Positions 6,012 through 10,945 of a DNA stretch of 11,366 bases are shown here, one piece after another. The stretch's first letter is position 1, and each line of letters starts with the position of its first letter. Source of the stretch: an uncultured Veillonella sp. (GTDB lineage: Bacteria > Bacillota > Negativicutes > Veillonellales > Veillonellaceae); assembly GCA_900556785.1 (NCBI GenBank), contig USQK01000055.1, forward strand, positions 1-11,366, in the 5' to 3' direction. The notes under the pieces are model-generated. The model was not told where the DNA came from, searched no databases, and saw only the letters and a list, made by a program, of their open reading frames with translations. Position numbers and translations under genes: made by a program.

Positions 6012-7637
6012 ATGGAACGGATTCAAGATCTTGTGTACACGCATGTGCAGGGTGGCCAGTTTAGATGGGTTACTGTCAGCACATTGATGCTCGCATTGGG
6101 CACGATATTGCATTTGGTGAGCCCTAGTGTGGCTGGGGTAACGCCGAACTGGACGATTGCTACGTACTGCGTAGCTATTTTATTGACTCGTCCTAGTTTG
6201 AGTCAAACCTTGGGGATTGGTCTCGTGGCGGCTCTCATCAATGTTTTGACATCTAAGTCAGCGTTCCCTTATGGCAACTTATTGTCTGAGCCGGGTGGTG
6301 CTTTGACGGCGGCTCTCGTAACGCGCGCTATGTTGTCCATGAAATTCCGTAAAATTGGTGGCTTTGATTTAACGCCTGTCGTGTCTGGCTTCTTAGCAAC
6401 TGTTGTATCTGGCGGTATCTTTGTTACCATTTTGTGGCAAGTGCTTGGGTTGCCAAATAATGTGTACATGTACGGCATGTGGCCATTGGTACTCATTGTA
6501 GGGGCCTTGAATGGTGCCATTACACCAATTTTGTATATTCCGGCACAACGTTTATTCTCTAAACGTGGCATGTTGCCAAATGCAGATCAATTGACATCTG
6601 ATCATAGTCGCTTGACTATCTTGCCTGAGCGCCAAGCTAAAATATCCATTGAGCACGTAAATTACTATCATCCTAAGGCGACTACACCATCCCTTGAAAA
6701 TATCAATCTTGATGTAAATGAAGGTGATTTTCTCGTTGTTACAGGCCCTGCCGGTTGTGGTAAAAGTACCCTTTGTATGGCGATGGTAGGGGCAGTGCCT
6801 AAATTCTATGGTGGACGCCTAGAAGGCATGGTCTTTGTAGATGGTCATGCGACTACGCAAATGGAAATTCCTGAACTAGCGAATCATATCGGTGTAGTTC
6901 TCGCCGATTACGATACACAGCTCGTAACGATGACGGTTCGTGAAGAAGTGGCCTTTGCTATGGAAAACCGTGGTTATGACCGTGAAACTATTAAAGCTCG
7001 TTCTGAAGAGGTGTTTAAGCAAGTTGGCCTCGTAGGCTTAGAAGATCGCAAGATTACAAGTTTATCTGGTGGTCAACGCCAACGTTTAGCTATCGCTTCC
7101 GTATTGGCTACGAATCCAACCGTACTTGTTCTTGATGAACCGACAAGCTCCCTCGATCCAGATGGGACCGCTGAATTATATCGCCTCGTAGGTGATTTGA
7201 ACCAAAAACACGGCATTACCGTTGTTGTTATCGACCATGACTTGCATGCCGTATTGCCGTATGCAAACCGCATGGCCCTCATGGTAAATGGTTCTATTGC
7301 TTGTGACGATGATGTACCTACTACGCTTCGTTACATGTATGAACACAATATTCACGTTGATGCATTGCCATCCGTGTTTACAACCTATATGGAATTGGAA
7401 CAAGCCGGCTTTCACAGTGATGAACCTTGGCTCAGCATCGACTCTGCTATCAAGGGCTTGCACCAAATTGAAATGGCTCATGCAATTCAGACCGAGGTGC
7501 ATGGTAAAAGCAACTCTCTAGCTAATCAAAGAAATACAGTAGATAATCTTGCTGATCAATCTAATATAGTAGAAAATAGACAACCAGTTCAACGCGTTGA
7601 TGATGTACCAGGAAAGGACGGTGGCGCTCATGCTTAA
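6012..7637 (+). CDS. ECF transporter fusion: substrate-binding S domain + ATPase (EcfA1-like)
   Basis: First gene of an energy-coupling-factor importer, 541 residues in two parts. Residues about 20-180 form six hydrophobic segments, as in an S component, including an ALGTILH helix near 28 and the loop PYGNLLSEPGGALTAALV (86-103). From memory this pattern resembles the tryptophan transporter TrpP family, so an amino acid or related substrate is a weak inference. Residues about 210-440 are an ABC ATPase: Walker A GPAGCGKST (245-253), Q303, signature LSGGQ (351-355), Walker B VLVLDEP (371-377) and H409. Residues about 440-541 form a hydrophilic tail with a 10-residue tandem repeat (503-522). S components are normally separate proteins, so the fusion ties one substrate to this ATPase. 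The start has AAGAGG five bases upstream. The stop overlaps the next gene by 8 bases. Confidence 0.88.
   Translation: MERIQDLVYTHVQGGQFRWVTVSTLMLALGTILHLVSPSVAGVTPNWTIATYCVAILLTRPSLSQTLGIGLVAALINVLTSKSAFPYGNLLSEPGGALTAALVTRAMLSMKFRKIGGFDLTPVVSGFLATVVSGGIFVTILWQVLGLPNNVYMYGMWPLVLIVGALNGAITPILYIPAQRLFSKRGMLPNADQLTSDHSRLTILPERQAKISIEHVNYYHPKATTPSLENINLDVNEGDFLVVTGPAGCGKSTLCMAMVGAVPKFYGGRLEGMVFVDGHATTQMEIPELANHIGVVLADYDTQLVTMTVREEVAFAMENRGYDRETIKARSEEVFKQVGLVGLEDRKITSLSGGQRQRLAIASVLATNPTVLVLDEPTSSLDPDGTAELYRLVGDLNQKHGITVVVIDHDLHAVLPYANRMALMVNGSIACDDDVPTTLRYMYEHNIHVDALPSVFTTYMELEQAGFHSDEPWLSIDSAIKGLHQIEMAHAIQTEVHGKSNSLANQRNTVDNLADQSNIVENRQPVQRVDDVPGKDGGAHA
7518..7577 (+). repeat. 30-bp tandem repeat in the tail of the ECF fusion gene
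   Basis: Two adjacent 30-bp units (7518-7547 and 7548-7577) agree at 23 of 30 bases and encode LANQRNTVDN and LADQSNIVEN. They lie in a non-conserved hydrophilic tail and look like a recent in-frame duplication that may vary in copy number between strains. Confidence 0.65.
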
Positions 7638-8442
7638 GGTTGAAAACATCCGTTTTGGCTATGTGCCAGCCGTAGATATTTTCCGAGACGTGACTTTCAC
7701 CATCGAAGGAGGCGAATATATCGCTATCGGTGGCCGTAATGGTTGCGGCAAAACGACTATTACGCGTTTGCTCGTAGGCCTCGAAAAGGCTAGGGAAGGC
7801 CACATGTATTATAACGGCAGAGATATTACGTCCATGCCGCCGTCTAAACGGGGTCAATTTATCGGCTATGTATTCCAACAGCCAGATCGCCAAATGTTCA
7901 GACCTACCGTAGCCACAGAGGTTGCCTTTGGACCTGAGTCCTTGGGGCGCAGTAAAGCCGAAGTGAAGCGTATCGTTGATGAAGTATTGGAGCGCACAGG
8001 CATCGGCCATTTGCGTGAAGCTTATCCTCCAACATTGCGCCGCGGCGAAAAGCAACGCGTTGCCATTGCTTCTGCGTTGGCTATGCAGTCTAAAATCCTC
8101 ATCCTTGACGAACCAACCAGTGGTCAAGACGGTAAGGAAACTAAAGAGCTATTAGCATTATTGCGTCAGCTTAATGCAGAAGGCATTACAATCCTTCTCA
8201 TTACCCATGATATGGAAATTATGGCTAGCGAATGTAGCCGTGCTATCATCATGGGCAACCAAACCGTTGCCTTTGACGGCAGTCCAGAAGAATTATTCAA
8301 GAAATCTACGGATGAATTGCAGGATTTAGGCCTTACAAAACCGCCAAGTGTGGAACTTTCACTAGCGGTACCATCCTTAGGCTATTGCAAATCTATGGAT
8401 GAATTGAAATCTAAGTTAGTGGCTCAGTTGAGCGGAAAATAG
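7630..8442 (+). CDS. ECF transporter ATPase (EcfA2-like) with degenerate signature motif
   Basis: Second ATPase of the importer, 270 residues; it should pair with the ATPase half of the upstream fusion and dock on EcfT at the inner face of the membrane. It has Walker A GRNGCGKTT (35-43), Q-loop FQQPDRQMF (82-90), Walker B ILILDEP (156-162), D-loop SGQD (164-167) and H193. The signature motif, normally LSGGQ, reads LRRGE (136-140), so the Ser and first Gly that contact ATP in the partner site are replaced by Arg. One of the two composite ATP sites may therefore be weak, as in some asymmetric ABC proteins. The ATG at 7630 overlaps the previous gene by 8 bases and gives the usual start MLKVENIRFGY. 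An earlier in-frame start at 7597 would add 11 unconserved residues. Confidence 0.88.
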   Translation: MLKVENIRFGYVPAVDIFRDVTFTIEGGEYIAIGGRNGCGKTTITRLLVGLEKAREGHMYYNGRDITSMPPSKRGQFIGYVFQQPDRQMFRPTVATEVAFGPESLGRSKAEVKRIVDEVLERTGIGHLREAYPPTLRRGEKQRVAIASALAMQSKILILDEPTSGQDGKETKELLALLRQLNAEGITILLITHDMEIMASECSRAIIMGNQTVAFDGSPEELFKKSTDELQDLGLTKPPSVELSLAVPSLGYCKSMDELKSKLVAQLSGK

Positions 8443-8451
8443 GAGGGACAT

Positions 8452-9120
8452 ATGGAACGTTTAGTACCGTTAACAAAAATCTTGATGACCCTCGCCGTAT
8501 CCGTGTGGGCCATTCTATTACGCGACTGGGCATCATTATTGGCCTTAGTCGTTGTAGAACTTGTCGTGTTATTTGTAGCTGGTTTGCTATTTAAACAACA
8601 CAAAGCAGTGTTGGCATTGACTAGCTTTGCTGTATTCCTTGGTGTTATCCAATTCCTCGGTAGCGGCGATGTAACATCTGCCATCGTATCTGGCTTGCGT
8701 ATGCTCGCTATGACGCTTGTGTTTATCTGCCTGTTGGCAACTACAAAATTGCAAGACCTTACAGCTGCGCTCGTAACACAATGCAAAATTCCTTACGAAT
8801 ATGCATTTATGTTCACGGCTGCACTTCGTTTTGTACCTGACTTCATTGCTGAAAGTCATGCTGTACAAGAGGCGCAAGCTTGCCGTGGTTTATCCTTAGA
8901 AGGTAACTTCATTAAACGCATGAAATCTTACGCATCTGTTATCCAACCATTGCTCTTAAAATCCTTGGGCCGCTCCGAAACAATGGCGTTGTCCCTAGAA
9001 CTACGCGGCTTCGGTGGACCTACACATAGCTTTGCTGCATCCGTAGGCTTGAAAACTATCGATTACGGCGTGATTGGCGCATTGATTGTTATTACAGTAC
9101 TACTATTTGTAATTGTGTAA
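8452..9120 (+). CDS. ecfT: ECF transporter transmembrane coupling protein EcfT
   Basis: Membrane subunit that joins the two ATPases to the S domain and passes on the ATP-driven movement. It has 222 residues. Hydrophobic segments lie at about 10-25, 28-47, 52-70 and 78-96, with another at 205-222. The cytoplasmic coupling helices carry the two Arg-Gly motifs of the family, here ACRG (143-146) and ELRG (183-186), in the contexts EAQACRGLSLEG and LSLELRGFGG. Usual forms are Ala-Arg-Gly, so these are slight variants. An AGGAGG site lies a few bases upstream of the ATG, only 9 bases after the ATPase stop, so the three genes form one operon. No terminator follows before the antitoxin RNA region. 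Confidence 0.9.
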   Translation: MERLVPLTKILMTLAVSVWAILLRDWASLLALVVVELVVLFVAGLLFKQHKAVLALTSFAVFLGVIQFLGSGDVTSAIVSGLRMLAMTLVFICLLATTKLQDLTAALVTQCKIPYEYAFMFTAALRFVPDFIAESHAVQEAQACRGLSLEGNFIKRMKSYASVIQPLLLKSLGRSETMALSLELRGFGGPTHSFAASVGLKTIDYGVIGALIVITVLLFVIV

Positions 9121-9130
9121 TAGATAGAAC

Positions 9131-9158
9131 TAGACAAATTCATAGAATAAGGTATACT
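9131..9158 (+). promoter_or_regulatory. Promoter of the antitoxin small RNA
   Basis: TAGACA (9131-9136) and TATACT (9153-9158) are 16 bases apart, starting 11 bases after the ecfT stop. A TATAAT at 9158-9163 overlaps but lacks a fitting -35 box. Either would start an RNA near 9165-9170, just before the repeat complementary to the toxin message. Confidence 0.55.
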
Positions 9159-9168
9159 ATAATTAGCT

Positions 9169-9199
9169 TAAAGAGTATGAGGTATCTTAATTGGTACAC
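9169..9199 (+). repeat. Direct repeat pair, copy in the antitoxin RNA
   Basis: Two blocks, 14 bp (9169-9182) and 10 bp (9190-9199) with 7 bases between, identical to the blocks at 9350-9382. They correspond in layout to the DRa/DRb repeats of the par locus, through which toxin message and antitoxin RNA pair. Confidence 0.85.
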
Positions 9200-9201
9200 G
9201 T

Positions 9202-9245
9202 AAAAAGACCCCCTAGGAATGGCGAAATACCTAGGGGGCTTTTTA
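9202..9245. terminator. Bidirectional terminator shared by toxin and antitoxin RNAs
   Basis: A 9-bp GC-rich core (ccccctagg / cctaggggg) is extended by a 6-bp A/T stretch past a single bulged A, and closes a 12-base loop. It gives a T5 run on both strands: CTTTTTATTTATC on plus, TCTTTTTACG on minus. It ends the antitoxin RNA from the left and the toxin message from the right, and is also the first terminator after ecfT. On the toxin side the loop reads TATTTCGCCATT and contains UUCG, which fits the YUNR U-turn motif described for the first contact between the par RNAs. Confidence 0.85.
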
Positions 9246-9278
9246 TTTATCTTTTCACGGAGATAAACCGACGCTCAA

Positions 9279-9374
9279 TCACCAGTTTAAATACCAGTCG
9301 AGCAATTTATAAATGAGGTAGCTAACCACATTTATCGTAACTGGTATAATAAAGAGTATGAGGAATTTTCTCAT
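9279..9374 (-). CDS. Fst-like type I toxin, 31-residue hydrophobic peptide
   Basis: Small ORF below usual calling limits. It starts MRKFLILFIIPVTINV, crosses the membrane once (about 4-22) and ends with a charged and aromatic tail KLLDWYLNW. The start has an AAGGAGG ribosome site seven bases upstream. Laid without gaps on Fst, the par toxin of plasmid pAD1 (recalled from memory), it agrees at M1, L7, I9, P11, V17, I21, L25 and D26, with similar residues at many others. The mid-helix Pro and the basic-h-Leu-Asp motif after the helix are Fst-family marks. Such peptides damage the cell membrane and nucleoid when overproduced. Expression should be held down by the leader hairpin (9380-9420) and the antitoxin RNA (9165-9245). 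Function is inferred from peptide and locus plan together. Confidence 0.78.
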   Translation of the reverse strand: MRKFLILFIIPVTINVVSYLIYKLLDWYLNW

Positions 9375-9382
9375 TGGTACAC
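9350..9382 (+). repeat. Direct repeat pair, copy at the toxin start
   Basis: Second copy of the 14-bp block (9350-9363, toxin codons 4-8) and the 10-bp block (9373-9382, end of the ribosome site to start codon), here 9 bases apart. On the toxin message these are the targets of the antitoxin RNA. Confidence 0.85.
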
Positions 9383-9420
9383 CTCCTTCCTGTACCTGTT
9401 TCCCCAGGATGGAGTTGGTG
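9380..9420 (-). promoter_or_regulatory. Leader hairpin hiding the toxin ribosome binding site
   Basis: On the minus strand CACC (9420-9417), TCC (9413-9411) and TCCTG (9409-9405) can pair with GGTG (9383-9380), GGA (9386-9384) and CAGGA (9392-9388), leaving a 3-base bulge, an A-A mismatch and a 12-base loop. The whole AAGGAGG site is inside the stem. In par of pAD1 a leader stem likewise keeps the toxin message untranslated until it is bound or processed. An alternative CCTG/CAGG pairing exists, so the exact fold needs testing. Confidence 0.6.
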
Positions 9421-9428
9421 ACATCTTG

Positions 9429-9437
9429 ATTATAGCA
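9429..9437 (-). promoter_or_regulatory. Extended -10 promoter of the toxin message
   Basis: TGCTATAAT on the minus strand is a perfect TATAAT with TGn extension. Transcription would start near 9422 and give a message of about 220 nt to the terminator at 9202, close to the roughly 210 nt of par RNA I as I recall it. No clear -35 box is seen. Confidence 0.65.
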
Positions 9438-9545
9438 AAACTTCAATTTCATAAATGGCGATATACAAGTTATTGTCTATAGATTTTAAAGAATAATGAT
9501 AGATTAGGAGTATATTACTATCGCATTGATGATGTACAAGGAAAG

Positions 9546-9579
9546 TATATAAGTAAAAAAAGAGCTTTTTACTTATATA
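9546..9579. repeat. Perfect 14-bp hairpin, AT-rich
   Basis: Arms tatataagtaaaaa (9546-9559) and tttttacttatata (9566-9579) around aagagc. A-tract and T-tract lie inside the stem, so it could end transcription weakly in either direction. Confidence 0.5.
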
Positions 9580-9590
9580 TATTTCAAAAC

Positions 9591-9636
9591 ACAAAACTGA
9601 GTGGTAAAAAATGTTGTTTTTACCACTCAGTTTTGT
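9591..9636. terminator. Perfect 20-bp hairpin, probable bidirectional terminator
   Basis: Arms acaaaactgagtggtaaaaa (9591-9610) and its exact reverse complement (9617-9636) enclose atgttg. The core ctgagtggt/accactcag flanked by A and T runs gives TTTTGTTA on the plus side and TTTTGTGTTTTG on the minus side. It would insulate the Fic gene from the toxin locus, yet there is no plus-strand gene just before it to terminate. Confidence 0.55.
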
Positions 9637-9704
9637 TATATTGGGGGTATAAAAGTAAAATTTATGATTTTTACATTTCAATGGATTATGAAAGGTAAAA
9701 CGCT

Positions 9705-10925
9705 ATGTCATATGAACCTTTATATAAAGTGTTTTATAAATGCGAAGAAAAGTGGCAAGAGGTTCTTGATGCACGATATGCATCTGAAAATACGGAACAT
9801 ATAAATCTATCAATAGCACAAATTAATAGAAAAAAGAGCTTTCCTGCTTTTTTTATGTATCATAAGGATATTCTTGATGTAATGATTCAACTGGAGCGAA
9901 AGCATTCAGCTTTTTTAGATTTATTAAAACAAGTTCCGTTAATTATGCATCCGCATTTACTGAATACATTTTTGGTAGAAGAAATTAAGGCTAGTAATGA
10001 TATTGAAGGTGTTCATAGTAGCAGAAGAGAGATTCAAGAGGCTATCGATACGAATATTACTGAGGTAAAAAGATTTAGTAGTGTCGTATCAAAATACAGA
10101 GATATATTAAACTCATCAGGAAGGCAAGAATTCTATACAAATGAAGAGATTAGAGCTCTATATGATGAGTTAGTATCAAATGAAATTGAAGAGAAAAATA
10201 AACTAGATGGTATAATTTTTAGACGTGATCCAGTTTCCGTTTATGATGGATATGATAGAGAGATTCATATAGGAACTACGCCAGAATCACAAATTATCAA
10301 ACTTATGACCATAGCACTAGAGTTTTTGAATAATGATGGGATACAATTACCAATTCGTGTGGCGGTATTTCATTATATGTTTGGTTATATTCATCCTTTT
10401 TATGATGGTAATGGCCGTGTGAATAGATATATTTCTTCTTCATATTTATCGAAGGATTTTCATCCATTGGTAGCCTTGCGTTTATCCGCTTTAATAAAGG
10501 CTAATCGTTCTAAATATTATAAAAGCTTTATTAATACTACGTCAGAGCGCAATGGGGGGGATTTAACTCCTTTTGTCATCCAATTTTTAACTTTTTTAGT
10601 TGATACCGTTGATAATTTAAGTGAATTGCTTAATACACGGTTAGAAAGATTACGTAATGCCTGTGATCAATTAGATCAGTTTTTTATCAACCAAGGAATT
10701 ACAGATGAACTGGTTCAAGACATATATTACATCTTATTACAGACATCGCTATTTATGATTGGACCAGGAATCACTCGAGAAGAGTTATGGAAAAATTTAG
10801 GTAAGAGTAAAAAGACCGTATATGAACGTATTAAACATATACCACGGGAATATCTTAAAGTTCAAAAAGTAGGTAAAACAGAGCATTTTAAGTTAAAGAA
10901 ATCCATATTGAGTTCTATTCAGTAA
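9705..10925 (+). CDS. Fic-family protein (class II, self-inhibited) with C-terminal HTH
   Basis: Fic enzymes usually transfer AMP from ATP to a hydroxyl of a target protein. It has 406 residues. The catalytic motif HPFYDGNGR (230-238) has every key residue, including H230 and R238. Residues 97-102, SNDIEG, fit the inhibitory motif [S/T]xxxE[G/N] upstream of the Fic core, which marks class II enzymes that restrain themselves. The last 50-60 residues (ITREELWKNLGKSKKTVYERI, then a basic end) look like a winged helix, suggesting DNA binding or target recognition. The ATG has AAAGG nine bases before it. The gene is more AT-rich than the ECF operon, consistent with transfer. A run of seven G (10554-10560, codons 284-286) is a possible slippage site. 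The acetyltransferase gene follows after 20 bases. Targets unknown. Confidence 0.9.
   Translation: MSYEPLYKVFYKCEEKWQEVLDARYASENTEHINLSIAQINRKKSFPAFFMYHKDILDVMIQLERKHSAFLDLLKQVPLIMHPHLLNTFLVEEIKASNDIEGVHSSRREIQEAIDTNITEVKRFSSVVSKYRDILNSSGRQEFYTNEEIRALYDELVSNEIEEKNKLDGIIFRRDPVSVYDGYDREIHIGTTPESQIIKLMTIALEFLNNDGIQLPIRVAVFHYMFGYIHPFYDGNGRVNRYISSSYLSKDFHPLVALRLSALIKANRSKYYKSFINTTSERNGGDLTPFVIQFLTFLVDTVDNLSELLNTRLERLRNACDQLDQFFINQGITDELVQDIYYILLQTSLFMIGPGITREELWKNLGKSKKTVYERIKHIPREYLKVQKVGKTEHFKLKKSILSSIQ
10554..10560 (+). repeat. G7 homopolymer inside the Fic gene
   Basis: Seven consecutive G in an otherwise AT-rich gene, spanning codons for Gly-Gly-Asp (284-286). Gain or loss of one G would shift the frame and remove the C-terminal third. 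It may be a phase-variation tract, though seven is near the lower limit for this. Confidence 0.5.
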
Positions 10926-10945
10926 TCTATGAAAGAAGAGTTACT

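Larger units (their letters stand above)
9165..9245 (+). ncRNA. Antitoxin RNA of a type I toxin-antitoxin locus (RNA II-like)
   Basis: Predicted untranslated RNA of about 80 nt from the promoter at 9131-9158 to the terminator at 9202-9245. It carries TAAAGAGTATGAGG (9169-9182) and ATTGGTACAC (9190-9199). Both blocks occur again, same strand and order, at the toxin start (9350-9363 and 9373-9382). Since the toxin is read from the other strand, the RNA can pair over 14 bp with codons 4-8 of the toxin message. It can also pair over 10 bp from the end of the Shine-Dalgarno sequence to the first two bases of the start codon. This would block ribosome entry. Size, convergent layout and split repeats match RNA II of the enterococcal par (Fst) locus. 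Deduced from sequence only; no expression data. Confidence 0.72.
9483..9704 (+). other. Intergenic region with hairpins and an open frame without a start
   Basis: Between the toxin promoter and the Fic gene no convincing gene is seen. One plus frame stays open from 9483 to 9704 but lacks a start codon with a ribosome site. Part of it (9522-9545, encoding RIDDVQGK) nearly repeats the end of the ECF fusion gene (7593-7616, RVDDVPGK; 22 of 24 bases), so it may hold a worn fragment. The rest is two strong hairpins (separate entries) and an AT-rich stretch that must contain the Fic promoter, of which no clear copy is visible. Confidence 0.4.

Noticed and set aside
7561..8127. 188-codon minus-strand ORF
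   Set aside because: Antisense to the start of the second ECF ATPase; no ribosome site and no domain pattern.
9178..9204. 8-codon ORF inside the antitoxin RNA (MRYLNWYT)
   Set aside because: No ribosome site, and the ATG falls in the repeat block that is needed for pairing with the toxin message; best explained as chance.
9430..9681. 83-codon minus-strand ORF upstream of the type I toxin
   Set aside because: Runs through two perfect hairpins, has a Phe/Tyr/Ile/Lys-rich translation typical of random AT-rich DNA, and covers the toxin promoter; no ribosome site.
9121..9704. CRISPR array suggested by repeats and hairpins
   Set aside because: Only two copies of a repeat pair exist, with irregular spacing of about 180 bp and no cas genes; the repeats are explained by the type I toxin-antitoxin layout.
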